This document shows, piece by piece, positions 33,255-42,146 of a stretch of DNA of 46,192 nucleotides. The notes under the pieces are model-generated. The model was not told the origin of the DNA and searched no databases. It worked only from the letters and a program-made list of their open reading frames with translations. Source of the stretch: Ignavibacteria bacterium UBA2373. Its GTDB lineage: Bacteria > Bacteroidota > Ignavibacteria > Kapaibacteriales > UBA961. The stretch spans positions 1-46,192 of the forward strand of contig DDTD01000083.1 of the NCBI GenBank assembly GCA_002344005.1, written 5' to 3'. Position numbers and translations under genes: made by a program. Positions within the stretch are counted from its first letter, which is position 1, and the number at the start of each line of letters is the position of its first letter.

Positions 33255-34925
33255 TCAGCGAGTTAATTTTTTATAGACAATACGATGTGGTTGATCGGCA
33301 GCAATACCCAAGCGTTTTCTGCGATCTTCTTCATATTCCGTATAATTGCCATCGAACCAAAGCACTTGGCTATCCCCTTCAAATGCAAGTATATGCGTAC
33401 ATATTCTATCGAGGAACCAACGATCGTGGGATATAACCACCGCACAACCTGCAAAATTTTGCAATGCTTCTTCCAAGGCACGTAAAGTATTGACATCCAA
33501 ATCATTGGTCGGTTCATCAAGCAATAAGACATTTGCGCCTTCTCGTAACATTTTTGCTAAATGCACACGATTTCTCTCACCACCGGATAGAACGCCCACT
33601 TTCTTTTGCTGATCTTGACCTGTAAAATTAAATTTACCTACATAAGCACGGCTATTGATTGTTCTGCTGCCTACTTGAAGCACATCATCACCACCGGAAA
33701 TCTCCTCATAGACTGTTTTGTCAGGATCAATCGGGCGATTTTGGTCAATATAACCCAATTTTACGGTATCGCCTATCCGTATTGAACCGCTGTCGGGTGC
33801 ACTTTCCCCGGTAATCATTTTAAATAATGTTGTTTTGCCCGCACCATTCGCACCGATAACACCAATGATACCTCCGGGAGGCAAAGAGAAACTGAGATTC
33901 TCGTATAACAGCTTATCCCCAAATGCTTTACTTATACTTTCGGCATCAATAACTACATTACCCAAACGAGGTCCGGGCGGAATAAATATCTCAATTTCGT
34001 CGCTGCGCTTTTCGCCGTCATCTTCAAGCATTTTCTCATAAGCAGAGATACGCGCTTTACTTTTGGCATGTCTGCCTTTAGGATTAAGTCGTACCCATTC
34101 AAGCTCGCGAGCAAGTACTTTTTGGCGTGATGATTCTTGTTTTTCTTCCACTGCCAATCGTGCTTGTTTTTGTTCGAGCCATGAGGTGTAGTTACCCTCG
34201 AAAGGATAGCCCTGACCGCGATCAAGTTCCAATATCCAACCGGCAACATTATCAAGGAAATAGCGGTCGTGAGTTACAGCGATTACGGTACCCGGATATT
34301 TATGGAGAAATTGTTCAAGCCATTGCACTGATTGTGCATCAAGATGGTTTGTCGGCTCATCGAGCAAAAGAACATCCGGTTGTTGCAAAAGCAAACGGCA
34401 TAAAGCAACACGACGTTTTTCTCCACCCGATAATACCCCGACCGATGTGTCACCCGACGGACAGCGCAAGGCATCCATTGCCATTTCTAATTTGGAATCC
34501 AAATCCCATGCACCTAAGTGGTCAATCTGTTCTTGTAATTTGCCCTGACGTTCAATTAAAGCATCAAAATCGGCATCAGGATCGGCAAATTTTTCTGAAA
34601 TACCTTCATATTCTTTGATTAAGTCCACCGTTGCTTGCACACCTTGTTCAACAATTTCTTTGACTGTCTTGGTTGCATCAAGTTCCGGTTCTTGCGGTAA
34701 ATACCCGAAGGTAATATCTTTATTGGCTGTTATCTGTCCAATATAGTCGGGATCAACACCTGCAATAATTTTTAACAATGATGATTTACCGGCACCGTTC
34801 AAACCCAGAACACCGATTTTTGCACCATAAAAGAATGAAAGATAGATATCTTTCAAGACCTGTTTTTGCGGTTTGTGTACTTTACCGACACCCACCATGG
34901 AAAAGATAATTTTGTTGTCTGCCAT
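33255..34925 (-). CDS. ettA: Energy-dependent translational throttle protein EttA (ABC-F)
   Basis: A 556-aa cytosolic ABC-F ATPase that binds the ribosomal E site and gates entry into elongation according to energy state. It has two ATPase domains: Walker A GLNGAGKS at 41-48 and GANGAGKT at 358-365, signature LSGGE at 165-169 and 446-450, and Walker B LLLDEPTNHLD at 186-196 and LLLDEPTNDLD at 467-477. The linker (about 243-310) has the charged P-site tRNA interaction motif, and the short arm typical of EttA is present in domain 1. The N-terminus VGKVHKPQKQVLKDI matches EttA closely. A lone -7 element (TATTTTTG at 34998-34991, minus strand) lies about 65 bp upstream. Confidence 0.95.
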   Translation of the reverse strand: MADNKIIFSMVGVGKVHKPQKQVLKDIYLSFFYGAKIGVLGLNGAGKSSLLKIIAGVDPDYIGQITANKDITFGYLPQEPELDATKTVKEIVEQGVQATVDLIKEYEGISEKFADPDADFDALIERQGKLQEQIDHLGAWDLDSKLEMAMDALRCPSGDTSVGVLSGGEKRRVALCRLLLQQPDVLLLDEPTNHLDAQSVQWLEQFLHKYPGTVIAVTHDRYFLDNVAGWILELDRGQGYPFEGNYTSWLEQKQARLAVEEKQESSRQKVLARELEWVRLNPKGRHAKSKARISAYEKMLEDDGEKRSDEIEIFIPPGPRLGNVVIDAESISKAFGDKLLYENLSFSLPPGGIIGVIGANGAGKTTLFKMITGESAPDSGSIRIGDTVKLGYIDQNRPIDPDKTVYEEISGGDDVLQVGSRTINSRAYVGKFNFTGQDQQKKVGVLSGGERNRVHLAKMLREGANVLLLDEPTNDLDVNTLRALEEALQNFAGCAVVISHDRWFLDRICTHILAFEGDSQVLWFDGNYTEYEEDRRKRLGIAADQPHRIVYKKLTR

Positions 34926-35033
34926 TGTATTTTCAATAAGTTACAATAATATTTCACATATAATTTTGAAGGAATTCACTTTACCGAGCACAAAAATACG
35001 AAATCAGTGTGCTGATGTCTTTAACACTCTCTA

Positions 35034-35573
35034 TTACTTCATCGGAATAAACCGCAATGATGCCGAGTTCATGCAATAGCGTAATCCTGTCGGTTTAGGA
35101 CCATCGTCAAACAAATGTCCCAAATGGGCATCGCAACGCGCGCAACGGATTTCAGTTCTTATGAATTCAAGCGTTTCTTCTGTCTCTTCCACTACATTCT
35201 TAGCATGGATGGGCTTCCAGAATGAGGGCCAGCCGGTACCGGAATCGAATTTCGTTTCCGATAAAAACAAATCATTTTCGCAGCAAATACATTGATACAA
35301 TCCTTTTTGATGATTATCCCAATATTCATTGGCAAATGCTCTTTCTGTGCCCTTTTTTCGTGTAACATCAAATTGTTGAGGTGTAAGTGTTTTCTTCCAT
35401 TCATTGTCGGACTTTGTGACATAGTTCACTTCAACAACTTGTTTTTTTTCAAAGGAATAAACCTTTACATTTGAACTTTTCTTTTTCGTGTCGGAAGAGC
35501 GGGCTTCCGTACATCCTGTTTGTAACAATCCGGTGCAACACACCGCAATCATGACAATAAGTGTTGCTTTCAT
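35034..35573 (-). CDS. msrB: Lipoprotein peptide-methionine (R)-S-oxide reductase
   Basis: A 179-aa enzyme that repairs methionine-R-sulfoxide in proteins. A lipoprotein signal ends at C21 (LLQTGC), so the enzyme is expected in the periplasm attached to a membrane. The MsrB core is complete: SGTGWPSFW (111-119), zinc ligands C95/C98 and C144/C147, and the catalytic cysteine C167 in RYCMNSASLRF. No resolving-cysteine fusion or MsrA domain is present. It starts 10 nt after the truA stop with GAAAGG upstream, so it is the second gene of a truA-msrB pair. Confidence 0.93.
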   Translation of the reverse strand: MKATLIVMIAVCCTGLLQTGCTEARSSDTKKKSSNVKVYSFEKKQVVEVNYVTKSDNEWKKTLTPQQFDVTRKKGTERAFANEYWDNHQKGLYQCICCENDLFLSETKFDSGTGWPSFWKPIHAKNVVEETEETLEFIRTEIRCARCDAHLGHLFDDGPKPTGLRYCMNSASLRFIPMK

Positions 35574-35583
35574 ATAGTACCTT

Positions 35584-36369
35584 TCAGCGAATAGTGTTCT
35601 TCCATGACGAAATCAAGGGGGGTTCTATCGTTTCGCTTATCTCAATTTCTGAATTATACCAGACTTTTTCCAAGAATAATCCGTCGGGCGGTGCTGTAAG
35701 GCGCGAAGGCAATAAAGAAAATGTATCTATACATTGCTCAAATTCCGGGAGCGACAATTCCTCTGTGCTCAATGCCACTAATGTCCCCACGACTCTTCGT
35801 ATCATACTTCGTAAAAAGTGGCTACCGACAAAACGCAACACTATCGCATCATCATACGCTGTGTATGAACTATCCAGTATATGAACCTTGGTCGAAACTG
35901 TTTCATCTTTTTCAGCAGAGAATGAAGCAAAATCATGGAAACCCTTGATTTTTTCCAAACCTTGTCTAAGAATCGGTAAAGATACATTTTTCTCAACTGT
36001 CCACACATATTTACTTACAAATAATGGCTTTATATTTGACAGTTGATACACATAACTTCGTGCCTTTGCATGATGGCGAGCATGAAAACGTGCATCTGTT
36101 TTTTCAAGTGAGCGGATGTGAATACCATACGGTAGTTTACTCTGTATTTCTTCTTTTGAGGGCATCGCATCAATATCACAATGTGCAACTTGTCCAATGG
36201 CATGAACGCCGCTATCCGTGCGTCCCGATCCATAGACACTTATGTCTTGTTGATAGAGCATTGAGAGAACTTCATTGAGAGTTCCGGCAACTGTTTTTGC
36301 ATTTTTTTGCGCCTGCCAACCCGAAAAACGAGAGCCGTCATAGGCGATTATCAGTTTGTAACGAGCCAT
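35584..36369 (-). CDS. truA: tRNA pseudouridine(38-40) synthase
   Basis: A 261-aa enzyme that isomerises uridines 38, 39 and 40 in the anticodon arm of tRNAs. The N-terminal YDGSRFSGWQAQ, the catalytic aspartate D52 in GRTDSGVHAIGQ, and the later FHARHHAKARSYVYQ and FLRSMIRRVVGTL segments are all canonical. The length is normal. It is transcribed divergently from the E1 fusion gene (106-bp intergenic region) and followed by msrB. Confidence 0.95.
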   Translation of the reverse strand: MARYKLIIAYDGSRFSGWQAQKNAKTVAGTLNEVLSMLYQQDISVYGSGRTDSGVHAIGQVAHCDIDAMPSKEEIQSKLPYGIHIRSLEKTDARFHARHHAKARSYVYQLSNIKPLFVSKYVWTVEKNVSLPILRQGLEKIKGFHDFASFSAEKDETVSTKVHILDSSYTAYDDAIVLRFVGSHFLRSMIRRVVGTLVALSTEELSLPEFEQCIDTFSLLPSRLTAPPDGLFLEKVWYNSEIEISETIEPPLISSWKNTIR

Positions 36370-36398
36370 ACAAGCATTATCCCTTTCGCATAATTAAC

Positions 36399-36429
36399 TT
36401 GGTCAATCGTAGATATGGGGTTAATTTTG
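36399..36429 (+). promoter_or_regulatory. Bacteroidota-type promoter of the E1 fusion gene
   Basis: TTG at 36399-36401, a 20-bp spacer and TAATTTTG at 36422-36429 match the consensus. A start near 36436 gives a 5' leader of about 40 nt to the GTG at 36476, which supports that unusual start codon. Confidence 0.6.
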
Positions 36430-36475
36430 CGCAATAAAATATCGAACAGTTTATCCATTTATACGATCCACCATT

Positions 36476-38962
36476 GTGTCAAAAGTAGCAAAAAAGAAAT
36501 CATCAGCACAAGCAAACACGATAACTGTTTCAAAAAACAGCACTTCAAATTCGGTATCTTCCACAAATAAACAAGCCGCTCTCCCCAATTGGAATAAAGA
36601 AGAGGTTTTGTTTGATTATCGCATAGGCATACGAAGTCGTCAAGCATCCCTTCTCGGACGTCGCGAAGTTCTCTCCGGCAAAGCAAAATTTGGCATTTTT
36701 GGCGATGGTAAAGAAGTTGCCCAATTGGCTATGGCGCGTTCTTTTGCCAAAGGCGATTTCCGCTCGGGCTATTATCGTGATCAGACCTTTATGTTTGCTT
36801 TGGGCATTTCCGATGTTCAGAAATTTTATGCTCAGCTCTATGCTCATACTGATGTTGATGCTGAACCCTCCAGCGCCGGTCGTTCAATGAATGGGCATTT
36901 CGGCACTCGCTTTCTTCATGAGGATGGTACATGGAAAGAACAAAGTGCGATGTATAATTCTTCCGCAGATGTTTCCCCCACGGGATCACAGATGCCCCGC
37001 TTAGTCGGATTGGCTTATGCTTCACGCTTATATCGTAATGTTGAAGTCTTACAATCGCAATCACAGTTTTCCACCAATGGTAATGAAATCGCTTGGGGTA
37101 CTATCGGCAATGCAAGTTCAGCCGAAGGTATGTTCTGGGAATCGGTCAATGCTATCGGGGTGCTTAAATCGCCCGCAATTATTTCCATTTGGGATGACGG
37201 TTATGGCATTTCCGTTCCGAATGACATACAATTGACAAAAGGCAATATCGGAGAAATTTTACGTGGTTTTGAAGAAAAAGATGAACGCGGCGGCTATATA
37301 ATGCGTGTGGTCAAAGGTTGGGATTATCCGACTTTAGTGCAAACTTATGCGGAAGTTGCAGACCAAGTTCGCAAGGAACACAAACCCGCAATTATTCATG
37401 TGATAGAAGTCACGCAACCTCAAGGTCACTCCACCTCCGGCTCACATGAGCGCTACAAATCCAAAGAGCGTTTACAATGGGAACAGGATTTCGATTGTTT
37501 GACAAGGATGAAACAGTGGATTATTGATCAGAATCTTGCCACAGCGGAAGAATTAGACTCTATCGAAAAAGAAGAAATTGAGCATGTACGCTTGGCAAAA
37601 CAAACTGCTTGGGATGCATACATGAATCCGATTAAAGAGGAAATACAGTCCGCACTTGGCTTATTAACTCATTTTGCACAGCAGCAGCAATATTCGCAGT
37701 CGCTGTTACCAATTGTGCAAGAATTACAGAATATTCGTGAACCGTTTCGACGTGATATTTTCGCTGCCATCAGTAAAGCACTGATTATTCTTCGCAATGA
37801 TTCCTCACAAGAAAAGCAACAACTTCTTGCATGGAAAAATGCAGAATATGCAAAAAATAAAGAACGCTATGGCAGCCATTTATATAGTCAATCAGAGCAA
37901 GCAATCAGCCGACAGACATTTACTGCGCCGCAATATTCTGAAAATAGTCCATCGGTCAATGGCTCTGAAATTATTAATGCCTGTTTTGATGCCATGCTTG
38001 CATCAATGCCTCAGACACTTATTTTCGGTGAAGATGTAGGGCAATTAGGCGATGTCAATCAAGGATGTGCCGGATTGCAAGAAAAATATGGTGCCCTGCG
38101 CGTTTCCGATACAGGCATACGTGAAGTCACCATTTTAGGTCAAGCCATTGGTTTAGCGATGCGTGGTTTGCGTCCTATTGCCGAAATTCAATATCTCGAT
38201 TATTTGCTTTATGCTTTGCAATTGATGTCCGATGATTTAGCAACGGTACAATGGCGCACAAAAGGCGGGCAAAAAGCTCCCGTTATCGTTCGAACTCGCG
38301 GTCATCGTTTGGAAGGCGTATGGCATAGCGGTTCTCCTATGGCGGGAATTATCAACTTAGTGCGCGGTATGCATGTCTGTGTGCCTCGCAATATGACCCA
38401 AGCTGCGGGTATGTATAACTCGCTGCTACAAAGCGATGAACCTGCTATTGTGGTGGAAGTGCTCAATGGCTATCGTCTTAAAGAGCGCTTGCCCGATAAT
38501 ATAACATCAATGACTGTTCCCCTCGGTGTCCCTGAAATATTAAAGTCCGGTACCGATATAACAGCTGTCACCTATGGCGCAACGTGCAGACCCGTCATGG
38601 ATGCAGCACGTTCACTCGAAGAACTTGGTATCTCGGTTGAAGTAATTGATGTTCAAACACTCTTACCTTTTGATACAACAGGCATCATCGTACAATCATT
38701 ACAAAAAACAAATCGTATCATATTTATTGATGAAGATGTGCCCGGCGGAACAACAGCATTTATGATGCGACAAGTTATTGAATGTCAGAATGGATTTAAA
38801 TGGCTTGACAGTACGCCTGCGACATTAACAGCGCAAGAACATCGTCCGGCATACGGTACTGACGGTAATTTCTGGTCAAAACCTGAAGCTGAACATATTA
38901 TCGAAGCAATGTATTCTATCATGAATGAAGCTAATCCTCAACAATATCCGCCGATATTTTAA
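36476..38962 (+). CDS. Fused E1 alpha/beta of a branched-chain-type 2-oxoacid dehydrogenase
   Basis: An 828-aa thiamine-diphosphate enzyme joining both E1 chains in one polypeptide. The alpha half (about 40-480) has the SGYYRDQTFMFALG segment, the TPP region GTIGNASSAEGMFWESVNAIGVL with WDDGYGISVP at 239-248, and the loop QGHSTSGSHERYKSKERL. The beta half (about 500-828) begins at NGSEIINACFDAML and includes FGEDVGQLGDVNQG. The start is GTG: no in-frame ATG exists before the conserved LAMARSF, and an in-frame stop lies at 36422-36424. A Lys/Ser-rich N-terminal tail of about 35 residues is extra. Canonical NN in the TPP motif is DD here. No E2 or E3 gene is adjacent. Confidence 0.88.
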   Translation: MSKVAKKKSSAQANTITVSKNSTSNSVSSTNKQAALPNWNKEEVLFDYRIGIRSRQASLLGRREVLSGKAKFGIFGDGKEVAQLAMARSFAKGDFRSGYYRDQTFMFALGISDVQKFYAQLYAHTDVDAEPSSAGRSMNGHFGTRFLHEDGTWKEQSAMYNSSADVSPTGSQMPRLVGLAYASRLYRNVEVLQSQSQFSTNGNEIAWGTIGNASSAEGMFWESVNAIGVLKSPAIISIWDDGYGISVPNDIQLTKGNIGEILRGFEEKDERGGYIMRVVKGWDYPTLVQTYAEVADQVRKEHKPAIIHVIEVTQPQGHSTSGSHERYKSKERLQWEQDFDCLTRMKQWIIDQNLATAEELDSIEKEEIEHVRLAKQTAWDAYMNPIKEEIQSALGLLTHFAQQQQYSQSLLPIVQELQNIREPFRRDIFAAISKALIILRNDSSQEKQQLLAWKNAEYAKNKERYGSHLYSQSEQAISRQTFTAPQYSENSPSVNGSEIINACFDAMLASMPQTLIFGEDVGQLGDVNQGCAGLQEKYGALRVSDTGIREVTILGQAIGLAMRGLRPIAEIQYLDYLLYALQLMSDDLATVQWRTKGGQKAPVIVRTRGHRLEGVWHSGSPMAGIINLVRGMHVCVPRNMTQAAGMYNSLLQSDEPAIVVEVLNGYRLKERLPDNITSMTVPLGVPEILKSGTDITAVTYGATCRPVMDAARSLEELGISVEVIDVQTLLPFDTTGIIVQSLQKTNRIIFIDEDVPGGTTAFMMRQVIECQNGFKWLDSTPATLTAQEHRPAYGTDGNFWSKPEAEHIIEAMYSIMNEANPQQYPPIF

Positions 38963-38982
38963 TATCCTTTATAGATATTCAC

Positions 38983-39014
38983 AAAAAAAGCCGTCTGCAA
39001 AGACGGCTTTTTTT
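38983..39014. terminator. Bidirectional terminator between the E1 gene and the T9SS fragment gene
   Basis: A perfect 14-bp stem (38983-38996 with 39001-39014) with a GCAA tetraloop, A-run on the left and T-run on the right. It ends 1 bp before the stop codon of the convergent gene at 39016. Confidence 0.95.
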
Positions 39015-39015
39015 A

Positions 39016-39558
39016 TCACTTCCCTATCATTACTCTTCGTACATTACCCGACGAGGCATCATATAAATGCAGTGAATATATGCCCGATGATATACCCTCC
39101 GGCAATTGAATCATAATTTTATCACCTGTCTTTGTCATTGCACATAATCCCAATGACGCACCTTCCAAAGTATAAAGGTTGCATGATGTATATTCTATAT
39201 TATCCTGTAATGTTACTGTATTGCCCATAACCCACAATGACATTGTTTCTGTATCTGAGATACTATTTTCTTTTTCCTGCACAGAGACTGAAATATCGGG
39301 AGATTTATACATTGCAGAAACACCGTAACCCGAGACGAAACAATATTTAGCATTTTGGGAATATATAATTTCGTCAAAATAGCAACCTAAAGGATTTACG
39401 AATTGAGGTAGAGTAAGCACAGTATCACCCACTATTTTTACTGTTGTTATACGTTTTTTTGTGTTAAATATATCCGTACTGCTATGAACAATATTCCACA
39501 TCATTGGCAGTTCATCAATCGGCTCATACATACGCTTTTCTAAAAAATATTCCATTTT
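39016..39558 (-). CDS. Truncated propeller/T9SS-cargo paralogue (probable gene remnant)
   Basis: A 180-aa frame from the only ATG (39558); an upstream TTG (39630) would add 24 residues. It has no signal peptide. The C-terminal 150 residues align by eye with the last 150 of the 738-aa cargo at 42147-44363: shared landmarks are N-KY in the blade strand, the ESC/TSC before the final module, and LPEGISSGIYSLHL against LPQGLVNGMYMLHF. It therefore looks like the 3' piece of a once longer cargo gene. The frame itself is intact. Without export signal it is unlikely to work as a T9SS substrate; it could be expressed but useless, or have been recruited. Confidence 0.6.
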   Translation of the reverse strand, partial: KMEYFLEKRMYEPIDELPMMWNIVHSSTDIFNTKKRITTVKIVGDTVLTLPQFVNPLGCYFDEIIYSQNAKYCFVSGYGVSAMYKSPDISVSVQEKENSISDTETMSLWVMGNTVTLQDNIEYTSCNLYTLEGASLGLCAMTKTGDKIMIQLPEGISSGIYSLHLYDASSGNVRRVMIGK

Positions 39559-39778
39559 TGCAAAGATTTTTTTACCTGTTCGTACATTGTAAAAAAACAA
39601 TATAGCGAAAATCCGGCAATCAATATTCAAAAAACCTTTCGAGCTTTTGCATTTCTATCGTTTTAGCACATTGTGTCTATTGTTTTCTCAAAAATACAAA
39701 ACTTTGATTATACAGAGGATTAATGTTGCCATTGCACTGAAATGTCGCTGCGTCAAAGGTACTATCACGCTGAACTTT

Positions 39779-40882
39779 TTAATCATTTAGTGCTAGAATA
39801 GATTTTGCAATTCTGGGCCACATTGACGGTGTCCGAAAAATTGCAGGACTAATAAAACAATGGTGATAGCATCCTTCACATTCACGTACTTGACCTACAG
39901 TTTTCCTGAATGAATGTGCCTTATCCGAAAACCAAAGAGCATTAAAATTAAATTCATGTTCTCTTATATTTCCGAAAACATCATCTCTCATCTCACAACC
40001 TGTAATGTTTCCGGAAGGATACATCACTGCGGTTTCTCTGCCACCGCTGCAAGTTATATCTGATGTATTTGTTGAGCTAATTTTTTTAATTACATCTCTT
40101 TGAACATTTTCTTTTGCTCTTATTACCTTATCAATTAGATTTAATTTTTTTGCATTTTTATCCATTAGCCACTGTCTGTCCCTATCTACTATTTTATCGT
40201 AAATGCCAATACATTCATCGTTTCTTGTTTCAGGGTTCAATGGATTACCTCTAACTAAAATTGGCTTTAAAATATCAACAGGTAAATTATTACGTACCCA
40301 TAAAGCTGAGTTTTCTACTTTATGAATATTGAGTCCGTGAACGACCATACCAATAGCAATTCTAAGGTTTGGATAATGATTTTGTAGTTTGTGAAGTTCA
40401 TTGACAGTTTTTACAACTCGTTCAAATAGTCCTTTTAGCTTTCTATAATTATCATGCTCTTCTCCCAAGCCGTCTAAAGAAATGCCAATAGTAATTTGTT
40501 GGCTACTACATTTTTGTAACATTTTTGTAACATGTTCAATAATTCGTTCAGTATTGTATCCCAACATGCAAAAAGTCATATTACTTGGTTTACAATACCT
40601 ATAATACTCATAAACTATTTCGGGCAAATCTTTCCTTAATTCGGGACTTCCCCCTGTGAAAGTAATTTGAAACATTGAACCTAAAGATTGTGCTACTTTT
40701 GAGTGTTCTTCAACTGTGAGTTCCTGATTTTTTTTCGTATTTAGTTCTTCCCAGTAAAAACAGTGGTCGCAAGCCGCATTGCAACTGTTTGTGACGAAAT
40801 TCAACAAATAGATTGGTTTTTGCGCTCCGGGCGAGAACAACTTCTTGCTTGCGCTGATTTTATGCATCAATTTTTGTGTCAT
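39779..40882 (-). CDS. Radical SAM protein with SPASM-like C-terminal cluster domain
   Basis: A 367-aa enzyme. C34, C38 and C41 form the radical-SAM motif CNAACDHC that binds the [4Fe-4S] cluster and SAM. GGSPE at 77-81 corresponds to the GGEP SAM-binding motif, with Ser replacing Glu. The C-terminus has C278 and C296 (CSGGRETAVMYPSGNITGC) and C335, C338, C342, the arrangement of an auxiliary cluster as in SPASM proteins, which modify peptides, sugars or lipids. The ATG at 40882 lies inside the glycosyltransferase gene (23-nt overlap), so the pair is coupled. The substrate is unknown; the partner suggests a glycan or glycolipid, and no precursor-peptide gene is seen. Confidence 0.85.
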   Translation of the reverse strand: MTQKLMHKISASKKLFSPGAQKPIYLLNFVTNSCNAACDHCFYWEELNTKKNQELTVEEHSKVAQSLGSMFQITFTGGSPELRKDLPEIVYEYYRYCKPSNMTFCMLGYNTERIIEHVTKMLQKCSSQQITIGISLDGLGEEHDNYRKLKGLFERVVKTVNELHKLQNHYPNLRIAIGMVVHGLNIHKVENSALWVRNNLPVDILKPILVRGNPLNPETRNDECIGIYDKIVDRDRQWLMDKNAKKLNLIDKVIRAKENVQRDVIKKISSTNTSDITCSGGRETAVMYPSGNITGCEMRDDVFGNIREHEFNFNALWFSDKAHSFRKTVGQVRECEGCYHHCFISPAIFRTPSMWPRIAKSILALND

Positions 40883-41993
40883 TATTATATTGGAATTGAA
40901 TATGGTTCAATGTATCGTTAGTTAACAATGTTGTTAATTTGTGCTTTGCAAACCCAATTACAACACAAGTGAATCGTATGAGGTCTAAACAAAACATAAG
41001 AATCAAAGATTTTGTGAAAAAAATCAATCCTCCGATTTGAAAGAAAGTTCTACATAATGAAATCCTGCATAGATGCCACATTAATAATGCCAACAGTGAA
41101 CCAAACAATAAATGTTCATTAATTGTACTGAAAAGCAAAAAAACAATTGTAATGATGGAGAAGAATACAGCAAGAATATCTCTCATCTTTGAATGTCTAT
41201 TGTCGGACAAAGGCACATTGTTTTCTAAGCTATTGTTCACTGCGGTTAAACCCTTTTTAAGATCATTTTTCATAATATTCAATACACCGTATGGATTAAG
41301 GTGTTGCCCATTCGCATTTTTCACGGATAGCACAGTAAAACCCTTTTGGGTAAGTCTAATCCCGAATTCTTGATCCTCTCCATTTGCACCTTTAAAGTTA
41401 GTATTAAAACCCCCTAATTTGTGAAATACCATAGCATCTACACAGCATATAGCCGTCCAAAAATCGTTTTTAATATGTGAACCATCACGACTATAGACAT
41501 GATTGATATATATCTGCTTATATTTTTGTGAAAAGCTTAATCCTTTAATATTTTTGGAATAATTACCAATGGTCGCATCACATAAATTTTCTTGAAGAGG
41601 TTTGATTAAATTCCGAATGCAGTCTTTTTCACAAACGACATCACTATCAATAAAAACAAGAATACCTGTAAGAAAATTTTTAGCACCCTCGTTTCTTGCA
41701 TACGCTGCACTGTGAATTTCATCTCTTTGCAAAATTTTTACATTAAAATCCTTGAGCAATAGTTCTAAGTTAGGATTTTGTCCATTATCAACAACAATGA
41801 TTTCCCAAGATGTGTGAAATGTCATTGCTTCCAGAATTGCATGAATACAATTCCGGATTGTCTCACCGGTTCTGAATGCCGGAATTACAATTCTTAAATC
41901 CTTTTGCAAGTTTTTTATTCCTTTATACTTTGTTATAGTTTTCCTATTGATCCAATATGACTTTTGATTCCTCAATGCTAAGAGCAATAACAT
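40860..41993 (-). CDS. Membrane-anchored family 2 glycosyltransferase
   Basis: A 377-aa GT-A-fold enzyme. The fold starts at LRIVIPAFRTGETI (33-46); VVDNG at 67-71 and the DSD metal/nucleotide-sugar motif at 116-118 are present, as is an ED pair in GANGEDQEF (202-210) and a downstream HLNPYG. Residues about 272-347 contain two to three hydrophobic helices, placing it at the inner membrane. The ATG at 41993 follows an in-frame TGA directly, so no longer start exists; there is no clear Shine-Dalgarno, and the first 30 residues are not part of the fold, so a later start near the fold is possible. It overlaps the radical SAM gene by 23 nt. Confidence 0.85.
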   Translation of the reverse strand: MLLLLALRNQKSYWINRKTITKYKGIKNLQKDLRIVIPAFRTGETIRNCIHAILEAMTFHTSWEIIVVDNGQNPNLELLLKDFNVKILQRDEIHSAAYARNEGAKNFLTGILVFIDSDVVCEKDCIRNLIKPLQENLCDATIGNYSKNIKGLSFSQKYKQIYINHVYSRDGSHIKNDFWTAICCVDAMVFHKLGGFNTNFKGANGEDQEFGIRLTQKGFTVLSVKNANGQHLNPYGVLNIMKNDLKKGLTAVNNSLENNVPLSDNRHSKMRDILAVFFSIITIVFLLFSTINEHLLFGSLLALLMWHLCRISLCRTFFQIGGLIFFTKSLILMFCLDLIRFTCVVIGFAKHKLTTLLTNDTLNHIQFQYNNDTKIDA

Positions 41994-42146
41994 TCAATCA
42001 AAAGTGGTTTTCATTGTCAAAATGTCTTTATATCAATGAATTTTTATACCGGTTATTAGCTCTAGTTAAATACTATATGTTCTTCCGCAAATATTCTCAT
42101 TACTCATCGTCACTACAGCATTACTGTCATATTAGTCTTTTCCAAT

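Noticed and set aside
39631..39778. Small minus-strand frames beside the radical SAM gene as precursor peptides
   Set aside because: The longest from an ATG is about 13 codons, with no ribosome-binding site or cysteine/glycine-rich core. A lone TACCTTTG box (39761 to 39754, minus strand) has no -33 partner.
41994..42146. Minus-strand peptides between the propeller cargo and glycosyltransferase genes
   Set aside because: Only frames of 5, 6 and 13 codons were found; none looks like a precursor.
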